From positions 4,978,086 through 5,042,085 of the forward strand of contig CM060853.1 in the NCBI GenBank assembly GCA_030737835.1: 64,000 bases of DNA, read 5' to 3'. Every line of letters starts with the position of its first letter. Position 1 is the first letter of the stretch. This document shows positions 1-11,999 of the stretch, in pieces. The translations under genes were made by a program, and so were the position numbers. Source of the DNA: Acorus gramineus. Its lineage: Eukaryota; Streptophyta; Magnoliopsida; Acorales; Acoraceae. The notes beneath the pieces are model-generated. The model was not told where the DNA came from and made no database searches. It saw only the letters and a list, made by a program, of their open reading frames with translations.

Positions 1-440
1 CTAACTAACATTGCTTGTAATGAATAAGCATTGAGTGGGTGAGTTACAAGAATGTAACTTTGATTTTATCAAGCAAAGCATCTTTAGCAAAATAGTTCAT
101 TTGTCTTCACTATTTTTAAAATTACTTGTAACTCTATCTCTTACTGCGATGTCTTTTTTTGAACCCTCAATCTTACTGTTTTTATTTCGTTGGATTAAGA
201 ATTGATTGTATATCTATTATATGAAAGAATGTGGTTATGTGAGAGGATGACTATTTCAGTCACCACCTAACATACATAATGTACTAACTAACTATAAGTT
301 TTCATTATTGTTGGGACTGTGTCATCATGTCCAATCCTTCATATAAAAGCACAGCAAACAAAATAAAAATAAAAATAAAATGTACATGCATTTGATAAAA
401 AGAAACAAAAGAAAACATCAGAGATACGCATTTTACTTCG

Positions 441-759
441 GGTTCATTTGAAAACACATATTGAAAAGTAGCTTTTAGAATAAAGCTGCTTTTTAAGATG
501 ATTTTAAACCTTGACTTTTTTAGGATGCTTTTTTTAAAATCAGGAATCAATATTTGAAAGGAGTTTAATGTTTGGCAGAGAAAGTTGCTTTTCAATTCAA
601 AAAGTCGATTCTGAGTTTTTTAAAACACAGATTTCGAGGGAAAAATTAAAAGAAATCCACTTTCCGATTCTGTAAAAAGCTGCCCCGTTTGACTGCACGC
701 TTTTAGTTTTTCAGCTTTTCAAAAAACAAAAACGCGTCCCAACACGCAACCAAACGGGA
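441..759. mobile_element. Tourist-like MITE, copy 1 (degenerate)
   Basis: This is an AT-rich, non-coding element of about 320 bp. Its body is nearly identical to the elements at 1219-1559 and, in reverse, 50897-51238. It shares the runs AAAAGTAGCTTTT and GAAAGTTGCTTTTCAATTC and the ending CCAAACGGGAC. The termini are more eroded than in the other two copies and no clear target duplication is visible. PIF/Harbinger (Tourist) identity is inferred from the better-preserved copies. Confidence 0.6.
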
Positions 760-884
760 CTTTCATAATTGATGTATCATAAAAATGCCCCCAACCAAAG
801 AAATAAAGAAATTTTATAAATACATACCTGACTTTTATTTATTTTAAATAAATGGTATGCGACTACTTAATTATATAATTATAC

Positions 885-3263
885 CTGGCGTTTGTTGAGA
901 AACATCCCAGTGCTCGTCCGCACGTTGCTCACAATACTCTTTCCAGCACCACCCGCAACCATCGATTGCTCCAGCTTGTCTTTCGCCTTCTCTCCAAAAA
1001 AAAAAAAAAAAAACAAACACATGTATGTTGGAAATCCATTTGTATAAGTTTTTGTTTTTATAGAAATTAAAAGAAAACAATGTGTTTCTAAACGGTTTTA
1101 AAAATATGTTTAATTTAAAGGTTTGTTTCAATTTTTGATACAAAAAATTAAGTATATATATATATATTTTTAAACTAGAAAATGAGTTTTATAGAAATCA
1201 AGTTTTCATTAACTCTAGGGTCCGTTTGAAAACACTGATTGAAAAGTAGCTTTTGGAATAAAACTGCTTTTTAAGATGATTTTAGACTTTGACTTTTTTA
1301 GGATGTTTTTTTTAATTCATGAATCAATATTTGAAAGGAGTTTAATGTTTGGCAGAGAAAGTTGCTTTTCAATTCAAAAAATCGATTCCGACCAAAAAAA
1401 CGTTGTTTCTGAGCTTTTTAAAACACAGATTTCGAGGGAAAAATTAAAAGGAATCCAGCTTCCGATTCTACAAAAAGCTGTCCCGTTTGACTGCACGATT
1501 TTAACTTTTCAGCTTTTCAAAAAGCAAAAACGCGTTCAAACGCGATACCAAACAGGGCCTAAAACATAATTGTATTTTTCAAAAGAATTTCCAAATAAGG
1601 CTTTCCCAGTATCCGACCACCGTACACACTCAAAAATGGTTTCCAAGAGGCTAAAAGAAAGAAAATCAAAGAACAAAAATATATGAAAAATGATATATCG
1701 AACACCTTAGTAATCTTCAACTATTTTGATTTTTTAAGGTATATGATCAAGTGCGTATGGAAAGGTTGGCTGGGCAGTCCATTTTTTTTTCTCTTTTTAT
1801 CATTTTTTTCTCTTTATAATAATATTTATATTTTATAGTATATAATTCTTATGTTTTTATATAAATTTTTTTTGAAATTATTTTAAATATAAAAATTCAA
1901 AATATAATCTCCTGTATCAATATATTGTTGTGAAAATGTTACATACAATCTCTTTGCAGTCCCAATCCCAATTCTTACATGTTTTGATTTTTTAAAAAAT
2001 ACTAAATCTTATCTAACGAGTTATTAAATACTCTAATAAATTATATTGATCTATTTATAAAAAATAAAAAAAATTGTGGCATATACTTCATTAATGTGAA
2101 TATATAACGCTAAAAAGATATATGAGACTGGAATTAGGACTGAAAAATGATTGCTCGTTTAAATAAGTTTTTTTTTGTGAAAAAGAATTGGTGGTTTTGT
2201 CAAACATGGAAGTAAAAGTTTTATTAAAAATATAGTTTAATCCATCTTAAAATTTTGTTCCGGCTCAACCCCTGATCATTTAATGAAATATAATATTATG
2301 AAAAATAAAATATATACAGATTTTTATTTTAATAAAAAGTAAAATAAAAACTAATCAGGCAAATACAGAGTATATATTGCACTAAATTAGCATATATATA
2401 CTTGTCCAGTGAAGTTGCAAAACAGAATTCAAAAGATAAACATAGACTAACCAGTTGGATGAGGTGGTCACATTCCTCATGGGATAGGAAACCGCGGCAA
2501 AAGGACAACCTACGGCACAATAAAATAAAATACATTTAATATAAATCAATTGATGAAATCAAAACAAATTAAAACAATTATCCCATATTAAAATGTTAAT
2601 TCGGAGATCCACAAACAATTATCCCATGTTTAAAATGTGTGTAACCAACGTTTAAATATTAACATTTTGTTTAGAAACAGGTTAGAGAATTACATTTTTT
2701 CGAAAGTTGAGTTTAAAATTGAATTTGTAGAAGAGTCTCTCTACTGACTATGAAAAAATTAGCTTTTAAGCAAAACATATGTACGCAACTTTTAATTAAT
2801 TCTTTTTTTTCTTATTTGAAAACGAGTTTGACAAAATCAGATTCCTATAAATTCATAATCCTTCCAAACTCACGTCTAAATGTCACCTAAATATTAAATA
2901 TTCACCAAGAGGTCTCCAATGTCTTTAAAAACTACTATTTATGAGAAGAAAGAAAAAACTGCACTAATTTTAGAACAAAAAAAAAAAAAAAAGTTTGAAA
3001 TTCACCTTGGATGCCAGGAGAGTTGTGTAACACGTGTGACATCAAAACCGAAGGGATGATTGTCATTCGATGAAGATTTATGCCTAAAACAGACAAACAC
3101 ACAAACACACAAACAAACAAACATTAGTACTTCTTTTTTATCATATGAGAAAGTGAGGGAGATTTTTGGATTACTTGTTATGAAGAGTGGAATGAGAGGG
3201 GAGGGGTAGTAGTGAGGGGATGAACACAGTGGCGAAGAGAATCAAGAGGATCCGAGGTGCCAT
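885..3263 (-). CDS. Prolyl 4-hydroxylase paralogue A, exons 1-4 (runs off left edge)
   Basis: Exons read on the minus strand are 3175-3263, 3006-3083, 2452-2509 and 885-986, all with GT-AG borders. Phases are identical to those of the complete paralogue at 5797-10962. Exon 1 encodes a start Met and a hydrophobic signal or anchor segment (MAPRILLILFATVFIPSLL). Exon 2 carries the P4H signature DVTRVTQLSWHPR, exon 3 carries RGFLSHEECDHLIQL, and exon 4 carries KLEQSMVAGGAGKS and VRTSTGMFLNKRQ. Exons 1-4 have no stop or frameshift. The catalytic exons are not visible; in the sister gene the next intron is about 2.9 kb, so they probably lie left of the window. Exon 3 begins RLSFCRGFLS where the sister has RAFLYRGFLS, a local divergence at a conserved stretch. 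Family role: an ER/Golgi 2-oxoglutarate and Fe(II) dioxygenase that hydroxylates proline in cell-wall proteins and peptides. Whether this copy is functional cannot be judged here. Confidence 0.85.
1219..1559. mobile_element. Tourist-like MITE, copy 2, downstream of P4H-A exon 4
   Basis: The ends read GGTCCGTTTG and CAAACAGGGCC, which are imperfect inverted repeats. The flanks are TAG on the left and TAA on the right, close to the TTA/TAA duplication usual for PIF/Harbinger MITEs. It lies between exons 3 and 4 of the minus-strand P4H-A gene, so it is an intronic insertion. An apparent 97-aa ORF inside it has no recognisable content. Confidence 0.7.
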
Positions 3264-5796
3264 TTTAATGAATTGAATAATGTGGAAGTTATTGATCTTG
3301 ATTGACACTTTTGTGTGTGTGTGTGTGTGTGTGAATAAGTGAGAGAGGAGTGAAGAGAAGAAAACCTAGGAAGAGAGATGTTTCAAAAGTAATAATAGAG
3401 GGGCGTCCACTCGATTTCGGTTTTGAAGATTTATAGGCTATTGAGGAGCCTAAGAATCAGCAGTTATGCATGCAATTTTCATTGGGAGTTGATTTGTATG
3501 GCATTCATTCTAATGGGACAATTTTAGTTACACTCATTTTATTTTGCAACTAGAGATGATCTCTTAGCGTCTATACACTCCAATAATAAATTTTATAATG
3601 TCCTTGCGGGGTTGGGTGGGTTTGGGGGTAAGGTTGTAACATAGAAGAAAAAAAGGGTAGAGAGAAGGAGAAAGAGAGAGAGGGAGAGAGTGGGGTCGGG
3701 CGAGGAGGATGACAGTAGCAGAGGGCGGCGGGAGGAGGGGGAGAGAGAGAAGAAGAAGAAAGAGAAAGAGAGAGATGGGAGAGTGACGGGGAAAAAAGAA
3801 AATGTTTTAGCCCCTTTTAGAACTGATTTTCCATTGGGTGTCTCTGATCCATTGTCCGTTCTGGGCTTCTATACTCAGGTTTCTGTAACCCTTTGGACTG
3901 GATCTTAGGGGCTTGTTGCCCTTACAGTAGGAGACAATGTAGCATTTTAGGACATTTTCTGGTTAAATCCATATAATAATGATCTGCTCTGGATACTTGG
4001 TTCCTATAAAAAAAAATCCCCAAACGCAGTCCCTTATCCCATTCAATTATTGCTTATAATTCAAAGAATATATAATTTAAATATTTAAATTAACTCGAGA
4101 TATTTAGATAAAGTTGAACCATTCTATTATGAATTGAATGTTTGACAATTCTGTGCACTCAATAACATTTGATGAAATTTTTTGAAATTTTTAATTTTAA
4201 GTCCTCATAAACATGCATATTTAGAGATCGGTCCCTCCCTTCTTTATATTTTTTTTAAGTCCCCAAATTCAACCACCTATTTGGTTTTTAGTCCCTCGGC
4301 CAAACATCCGTCCATACAATGTTAGTTTGTGAAATGTGATTTTATTTTTAAATCCCTGTAAATTATGTTGTTTAGTGATCAATCTCTCCCTTCTTCATAT
4401 TTTTTTTAAGTCTTCAACTTTAACCACTTATTGGGTTTTTAATCCATTCATTAAACATTTGATCAATATTAATTACACGGGAAGCAGAAAATTATCTATT
4501 AAATAGCAATAATTGAGTGGACTTTGGGGATATATAGAGGTCCCCCACACTATATTTCACTAATGTCTTGTATGGAATGGATTTTGAGTTTTATTGATGT
4601 TTTGACTATTAATTTTTACATTTTTTGTGCAATAGCATATTAAAATTGGTTTTGAGGAAATACGGGGAAAGGATCTTTTCCCAAAATTAGACTCCTTTAT
4701 TGATTTTTTTTTCAACTATCACTTCCCGTTTGGATCAATGTTTAAAAAGTGAAAGATTCCTAAACATTTCAACATTTGATTTTTCATACCCTCCACCAAC
4801 ATTTTCACGCTAAAAGACCCAATGATCAATGTTTAAAAAGCCAAAGATTCTTAAACATAGTTCCAAACATATTTCAACATTTGATTTTTCAAACCCTCCA
4901 CTTTCATGCTAAAGAATCCAAGGATTGAACAACTACCAAAACAATAGATTTAAAAACACTAGATTTTTAAGAATTTCCATGTTTGTTGCACAAGCACGAG
5001 GAGGATTTTTTTTTTTATAGGGGGCCAAATTTGTATTGAGGAGTAACCTCATGCACTTCTTATATTTCATTGAGAGAGACAGTAGATCTACTATTAATCC
5101 CCTCTCAATGGGTTTTTGAACATGCCAAGTTTTTGTTGGCTTGCTTTCTTGTATTTCACTGCTTTATGCATTCCTTTTCTTAATCAATTAAAGTCGAATA
5201 CCAATCATTTTCTTCGAAAAAAAAAAATGTTTTATGAAACATCCAAACAAAAATCTCTAAATTTTTTTTAGATCTCTTTCATTAAGTTTCTCTAATTGTA
5301 GATTCAAGATAGTATGTAAAGGCGCACAAACTCATTCCATTTTATAACCCCGTTTACAGTCATCACATTACTAACAGAGTATACAAAATCACTTAACACA
5401 GTATATAACACTATTTAATATATACTATATTATGAAAATACATATAAATATATGCGTTCCTATGGGTTTTTGTTTCATTTCATTTTTTTTATTATTTCAT
5501 CAACCAAGTACATACTCCAAGAAAAAAAAATCAGAACACATGCGAGCTATAAACACATATTGCAAAAAGGATTGAGCATAACATTTTAAATTTCTAAAAA
5601 TGGTATAGTGACTCATTCACAACCAAGACTGCATCAAAGTTTTCACATTGATCTATGTTAAAAACATGACAAAACAAATGTTCAGCAATTCATATCAAAT
5701 TTGAAAAGGGATGCCAAATCAACCCATGTTATATAAACACTAAAATTGCAACAAAGGACTGGAACATCTGATCATCACTTTCTATGAAAGGAGAAA
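3264..5796. other. Spacer between the two P4H genes
   Basis: No gene is supported here. The spacer holds a (GT)n microsatellite at about 3311-3332 and a strongly purine-rich block at 3640-3780 that creates a spurious Lys/Glu/Arg ORF. It also has two local direct duplications. One has a period of about 170 bp around 4214-4470 and shares TCCCTTCTTYATATTTTTTT. The other lies around 4735-4935 and shares ATCAATGTTTAAAAAG and TTTCAACATTTGATTTTTCA. The region next to 3264 must contain the promoter of P4H-A. The part near 5797 is the 3' flank of P4H-B. Confidence 0.5.
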
Positions 5797-8700
5797 CTAC
5801 GACGAGCAAACCCTGCAACTCTTTCGACAGTACCCAAGCGCCCCAGGAGAGCCAACCATGTAGAGTGGATTCTTTTGACACTCTCCAGACGCCGCCCAGT
5901 GTGGACAGGATGCATCATCGTCCACACAGTCTCCACTGCGTCGTGGTTCATGGCGTTCAAAGGACCTTACATGAATCCATTTTGTCGCTGACCATTTCTC
6001 TCCCTCGATAACGGGGCAGCTTTCATGCAAGCTATACCTATCAGTGGTTGCATCCGGATGCAGACTGAAGAAAAGCAAAGCATCCCCCTTTTGAGGTCTC
6101 ACTGCAAGAGAGTATAAATAAATTTAAAACTTTGGAGACCAATGATCCAAGTTAGACCATACGGGGTCATTTTCGTGTCTATGGTAAGAATATAGCTAAG
6201 TCTATTCAATTATTTTAAAAATGTCGATATCCGCTTTGAATCCATGTTTGAAAATCAGAAATTATCAAATCCTTGATGGATATCTATGTATCCGAAAAAT
6301 ATCTGAATCCGACATATGTTGTACAAATATAAATGTTTCTACCATATACTATTCGAACTCAATTATCTTGGATGGCTAATCATATCTTAAAAATTGAAAT
6401 ATCTATTGTGTGCTCTTTGTATAACCTTTTGAAGGAAACGAAGAGTCTTTAGGTCTCAATTCTAATTTTCTAATCTCTCTAATATATCACATCATCACTC
6501 AAGCTAGTATCAATATTTAGACAGGTAAATTATATGAAAATACCATATATGCCTATAAAAAGAACCAAATTAGAATCTTAATATTTGTATTTGAATGATT
6601 TGGGATAGAATACATATATTAAGGTATCCAATCCATATCCAATCGTTGACAGGCTTAAATATAGCGTAAAGCTTTTACATCAATGCATTTTATGTAGAAA
6701 GTACCTTAAATATGCAGGACATTTCTACCAATGCCTAACATCAGTCATCAGCGTGCTCAGAAATTCACTAGAACATTATTTATAGGTTTCTATAGTAATT
6801 TGAGCTCATGTAAATGCACATATATTAGCTTGAATAATAATAAAAAAAAGAAAATGTAGACCTTTTTCAAATAAAACGATAATAATGCAATAGTAAAGAT
6901 GTGCTGTTTTCAATAGTAAACATTCCGAAACATAAGATCAAAAGCATCATCAAATCATGTAAGAACATGCGACTACAGAAGTTTGTTTTGCATGCAACAA
7001 AAGCAGTATTATTGTATCACATTTACGAAAGGATAATAATTACCTGCATATCCTCCTTTGGCACAATCAGAATAGGAGTCATCCTTCATTTGAGTGTCTT
7101 TTGCCTGAAGATCATGGTGCTTGATCAATAAAAGGGATAACTCAAGAAAGAGCGTTCGAATGACTACACGGAAATTACCTCCGCATCGGGGAAGACGGTT
7201 TCTCCACCTTTCTGAATATTTGAAAGGTACATGAGTACTGTGGCAACCCGATGCCCCCCAAGTTGCTGATTGGCTTTGTCATGGAAGTAGTCAAAATGTG
7301 GCTCATACTTCTGGCCATTCTCATAGTGTAGTACTTGCATCGCTTCACCATTTTCTGATCCACATAGTGTTATAAGTGTATGAAATGAATATTACTAAAG
7401 ATAACAAGGAAAAAAAGGCAGAAAATTACCTACTGGAAGGAAGGTCCAAGTAGCAATCCTGGACTCAATTCTTGCAACAATATCATCCTTCAAAAGCAGA
7501 TAAAAGGATACATAAACTTCCATTGCTAACCATTAATAATATTCATGAAGTGATCATCAGCATAACAAATTCCCTGGTAGAAGATGTGGGGGTTTTCTCT
7601 ATGTCCATATCACTTAATTAAAATGAAGAAATATAAATTTTTCCTCGAATTTGGACATGCATGTGATTTTCTGCAACCAAACTTTGCATGTTAATGAGTT
7701 TCAAACTTTTAGAAATCTAATCATACAAAGATGCAGGATAGGCACCCAATTAAACACAAGACAATATAAAGTTGACAATCTGCCCCAATAGGTGGTATGG
7801 CTCTTGGTTTTCTTGGTTTCTGGATTGCAGGGGGGAAACGGAGTGATATATCATAAACAATCCAATAACCACACATGTTATCATAGCACGGCACCAAAAT
7901 GGAGGGCTTTTATCATGATAATGTTTCCTCAAAATTTTGAACACCCAACCATAGAATCACCCATTACAGTTCTACGCCAAAACCCATTATCTTTTTTTAT
8001 CAATAATGAAAAAGAACACCACCAAGTGTACTATCTGGTCGACTCCTCTAACATTTGGAACATTCCACTACCCTTGACATAACCTCAAAACCGTAAATTG
8101 TTTATCAGAGCCTTCATACCTTATAAGTTAAAATAGGCACCAAACAACTACATTAATGCAAATAAATAAATTTGGTCCAGCAAAACTACATATCCATCTG
8201 TCTAAAGTAAAAGTTGCAACACCAGACTTCTATAACAAAATCCATGCCCTGTGGAACACAAATGGCATGTTTGGATGGAGAATAAGGGGGGGAACAACTA
8301 GGGATAAGATGGAATACGAGGTTGTTAGGATAGCTGGAATAAATGAGAATCTGTATGCTAGAATAAACTAGTATATGGATTCCAACCAACCCCTGAAATT
8401 AAGTTATTCCAAGTTATTCAACCCTAAAGAATATGTAACCCACTGTCAAATCAATTGTCATCATTTTTTCACCTTTTATAAATTTTTATCCACACCTTAT
8501 TCAAATTTTATATAAACAACAAAAACTTTATTATTACATTTCCCAATGAGAATAAATCGAAACACAATCAAATAAAAAGTCACTTTATCTTTTTTATACC
8601 ATAATAGTCATAAATCTTAGAATAACTTAATTCTCTATCCAAATGGGGGCAAAGCGTTTTTGTTTCCAAATTTCAGTCGGACTTTAAGAACAAGACTAGA

Positions 8701-10819
8701 AGTTCAAGATGATGCTCCTCAGTTAATATTTATCGTTTACATTTCAGGATGTTGCATAAGAAAAAAATTTGCCTTGTAAGATGCATCAGTTTTTTAGCTA
8801 AAAGAATCAAACACCTAGCCTTGTAAGATGCATCAGTTTTTTAGCTAAAAGAATCAAACACCTAGCTAGAAGATTCTTGTCTCCTCATCTCCATGGATGC
8901 ATACCAACAACAGAAAAAGGAAAAAACATTCTTTTGAAGAACAAGGAAGTTGTGCCATCATGAGCATGATCATTTATTGCCTATAAAAAATATCAATTTG
9001 GAGGATTGTGGGGAGATGGAGAAGCATCTCCAATTTGAAGACACCGCGAGACTTGAAACCAAGCATAATAACTAGAAACCCATCCTCGAGGGGGTGGTCA
9101 AAAAGAATTTTGACAGTGCCTTGCAAGAATAGGAGTTTTGTCAAGGAATCAATGTGGCAGGTTTTATTTAATGTTGCTAATCCATTGGGAATCAGAGAGT
9201 CAAATGAAGCCAAAAATCAATTTCTGCTACATAAGCTCGAGGAGAAGGGGATATTTGATAAAAACACTATTTTTAAAGGGAACTAAAAAATAGTGGCGAA
9301 TTTGATGCAAAAGGCAAAGGTTGGGCCATGGAGATTTCTAGATATCCTGGACAAGATTAAGGAATGCATAATGCTACCATCATCCAATTTACAAAGAAGC
9401 AAATAGAGGTACCGGCCTCCAAGCCAAACAAGTAGCTGTAAGGACCGAGAGTTTGAAAGGAGGATGATATTGATTTTACTGTTTTTTTTCCTTTGTTTAA
9501 GTTTTGTTTCCTTTTGTCCTCTGCACTTTTGCTTTTGTCCAATATCTTATAATATTCAATTTGTTTAATTTAATAGATTTAAATTTTATTTGAATGTGAG
9601 AAATAACAATCTAGTTATGATTTCTTAATTTCACATAATTACATATCAAACTTATTTAACTTCTGACAGAATCTGTAATTATTTCCAAAATTTGAAGATT
9701 TATGACATGATTTATTTTGCGGGAAATCCCTTGACTTTCAGAACATTGATACACCAAATTATATATGAGAATTACATTCATGATCATAACTAAATATAAC
9801 ACAATTCATCCATATAAAGCCTACATGCCCAATGGATGGATTTGCATGATGAAGCCTGCACAACATCTATAAATAGTGTCCTTGATACAGAAGAATAATC
9901 CGAGTGACCACCAGTGAATTTCATGTAGATTTTTTGAGAAACCATTTCACAATGCAAGTATGCAACTACTCACTAGTATAATTCGATATCTTGTAAAGGA
10001 TATATTATTTGAAAATATAGAAGAGTGGGAGACAGAATCTTCTGTGCTACATAAGTGCATATTCAATACAATATTTATATAAACTTGAGCATATATTGTT
10101 CATAATTTTGACACAGAACAAAGTGTGTGCTGAAAAATTAGTGTGATCAAACTCACCTGCCATGTTTGATGTAATCTAATTAAATTAAAGATGAATCCAA
10201 TACAATTCATCAAATAAAAGTCAACCAAATCCAAGTCCACCAAGCTTGCCTATGCAATTGACAATGACAGCAAACCCAAAAAGAAAAACAAAAAAAAAAA
10301 ATTGAAACAGACCACAATCAAAATTAAATCAATAGGCTTAATTCTACCTGGTGCTTGTTGAGGAACATGCCCGAGCTCGTCCGCACCTGACTCGCGATGC
10401 TCTTTCCCGATTCGTTGTCCGCCACCATCGATTTTTCTAGCTTGTCTCTCGCCTTCTCTCCCAAAAAAACAAACAAACAAATCAACAACCATTTCAACTA
10501 CAAAAAAAATTTAAAAAAAATAAAAGGAGACAGTAAAATAAACAATGACTAACCAGTTCAATGAGATGGTCACATTCATCATGGGAGAGGAACCCCCTGT
10601 ACAAGAAAGCTCTACACAAAAAATAAAACCCATAATGTAAAAATCAAGTGAAAGAATCAAATCAAAGAAAGACTGAAAAATCCACCTTGGATGCCAAGAG
10701 AGCTGGGTGACACGCGTGGGATCGAAACCAAAGGGATGATCCCCACCCAATGAAGATCTATGCCTAAAACAACAACAACAACAACCATTAGTGTGTCTTT
10801 TATGGGGTTGGTGTGTATG

Positions 10820-10856
<37 letters not shown>

Positions 10857-10962
10857 ACTTGTTTGGGTTGAGCCAAGTTGGGAGCTGGATGAAGGAATGA
10901 GTGGGGTGGAGAAATGAGATGAGGAGCACAATGGTGATAGGAATGAGGGTAGAGGGAGCCAT
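5797..10962 (-). CDS. Prolyl 4-hydroxylase with C-terminal ShKT domain (paralogue B, complete)
   Basis: Eight minus-strand exons: 10859-10962, 10686-10763, 10554-10611, 10348-10452, 7430-7487, 7179-7354, 7044-7104 and 5797-6101. All have GT-AG borders and compatible phases, giving 945 nt or 314 aa. The N-terminus has a hydrophobic signal or anchor stretch (MAPSTLIPITIVLLISFL). The catalytic double-stranded beta-helix has the iron-binding HFD (H154, D156, in EPHFDYFHD) and a distal H239. K249 in EGEKW sits ten residues later, the usual 2-oxoglutarate-binding lysine. The C-terminus (about 270-314) is a six-cysteine ShKT module starting CVDDDASC and ending GYCRKSCRVC. Family role: a type II membrane or lumenal enzyme of the ER/Golgi that converts peptidyl proline to 4-hydroxyproline in extensins, arabinogalactan proteins and peptide hormones. 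Length and exon order fit the plant ShKT-type P4Hs. It is oriented head-to-tail with paralogue A. Confidence 0.95.
8267..8651. mobile_element. MITE with GTTTGGAT-type inverted termini
   Basis: The left end reads GCATGTTTGGATGGAGAATA. The reverse complement of the right end reads CCCCCATTTGGATAGAGAAT. The match over about 20 bp is good and the interior is non-coding. Related sequence is recognisable around 14580-14940 and 29098-29340 (shared CCCAAYGAGAATAA-type run or its complement). No clean target duplication was found, so the superfamily is uncertain; hAT or PIF are possible. Confidence 0.65.
8772..8865. repeat. 47-bp tandem duplication
   Basis: Two essentially identical head-to-tail copies start CCTTGTAAGATGCATCAG and end AATCAAACACCTAG. 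They lie inside intron 4 of P4H-B. The identity suggests a recent slippage or repair event. Confidence 0.9.
10824..10852. repeat. (GA)n microsatellite in intron 1 of P4H-B
   Basis: A perfect dinucleotide run lies immediately inside the intron, next to the exon 1 donor at 10858. On the transcribed strand it is a (CT)n tract. Confidence 0.9.
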
Positions 10963-11169
10963 ATTTTTTGCTTTGAAGATTGGAAAAACACACAAAAAAA
11001 AAATCTTTGGATGTTTGGAGTTTTAAATAAGTGGAGATGTGAAAAAAAAAAAAAAAAACTGTGGATTCTAAAATATGTATTAAAAAAAAGAGAGTAACAG
11101 AGGCGCCCACCGGTTTGTGGAAGAGTCAAGGCGTCGAAGGGACTGAAGGAAAGGGTCTAAAGAGTGGTG

Positions 11170-11229
11170 AACGGGGAAGGAAGCCTTTTTATTTAAGTAA
11201 TATATATATAGGAAGCCTTTTTATTTAAG

Positions 11230-11262
<33 letters not shown>
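11170..11262. repeat. Tandem 32-bp duplication plus (TA)n
   Basis: The unit GGAAGCCTTTTTATTTAAG followed by TA repeats occurs twice. The second copy expands into about 17 TA units. It lies just upstream of the P4H-B transcript. Confidence 0.85.
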
Positions 11263-11265
<3 letters not shown>

Positions 11266-11833
11266 TATTAATTTTTTCTTTCCGGGTCGGTGTGGAAGAG
11301 GAGACGGTTTTATTGCTTTGAATGCGTGCGCGTGTGTGTATTCATTTATGGGCTGGAAAAATTAAGGACGAGGGGGTGGTAAACAAGCCGAGTTGTTCAG
11401 GCCCCACTTTTGCACAGTTTGACTGGAGGTGATTTAAACTCATTCAATTAGATAAATGAGTTAAGATTAAAAAAATTTTAAAATTTCATTTTAAATGAGT
11501 TGATTCCGAGCTTATAAAAGCTCGTTTTGAATATGATTGTTTAGTGATGATTTTTTAATATGATTGTCTATTTTTAACATGTTATCTATTTTTTTATATG
11601 TTTTAATTACTAAACGAATTTCTTTTGAGCTAAACAAGAGCTAAATGAGTTTTTTTTAGTTAAACGAGCCTGAGTTCAAACTTGTACTCAAGCTCTTTTT
11701 ACAAATGTGTCGAATTTGAACATAAAATTAAGTTCGATCCTAAGCCGAGTCGAATCTAAGCAGAGCCAAGCTGAGCTTGAAAATGTCAAAGCTCAGCTTG
11801 CTCGGTTCATTTACCACTCTTAAGGACGATTTA

Positions 11834-11999
11834 AGTATCATTAGTATCAAATTACACAGTTTATGAATCGAATTACACAGCCTGTGAATCAAACTGTATA
11901 ATCAATTGTTGGGTACAGTATCGCTCTTTGTGTAGTTCGATTCATGGATGGTGTGTAGTTTAATTCATAAGCTATGCAGTTCGATACTGATGATATTGA
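11834..11999. repeat. Foldback element with about 70-bp arms
   Basis: The left arm (ATCATTAGTATCAAATTACA onward) pairs with the reverse complement of the right arm, which ends CGATACTGATGATATTGAT. Within each arm the motif TACACAGYNTRTGAATCRAA is itself duplicated. The loop is about 25 bp. It is a non-autonomous foldback or MITE of unknown superfamily. Confidence 0.75.

Larger units (their letters stand above)
7488..10347 (-). other. Intron 4 of P4H-B (2.86 kb), TE-enriched
   Basis: This is by far the longest intron of the gene. It contains a MITE at 8267-8651 and a 47-bp tandem duplication at 8772-8865. The stretch 8970-9550 gives short ORFs on both strands that match no family I recognise. 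The same intron of paralogue A probably extends past the left edge. Confidence 0.7.

Noticed and set aside
3690-3908. 72-aa plus-strand frame rich in Glu, Lys and Arg
   Set aside because: It is produced by a purine-rich simple-sequence block, with no domain and no splice or codon support.
9008-9286. 92-aa plus-strand frame in P4H-B intron 4
   Set aside because: No recognised family and no promoter or splice evidence. Its antisense strand is equally open.
10511-11129. 199-aa and 109-aa minus-strand frames
   Set aside because: They read through introns of P4H-B and through (CT)n and poly-T tracts. Only the short exon segments inside them are real.
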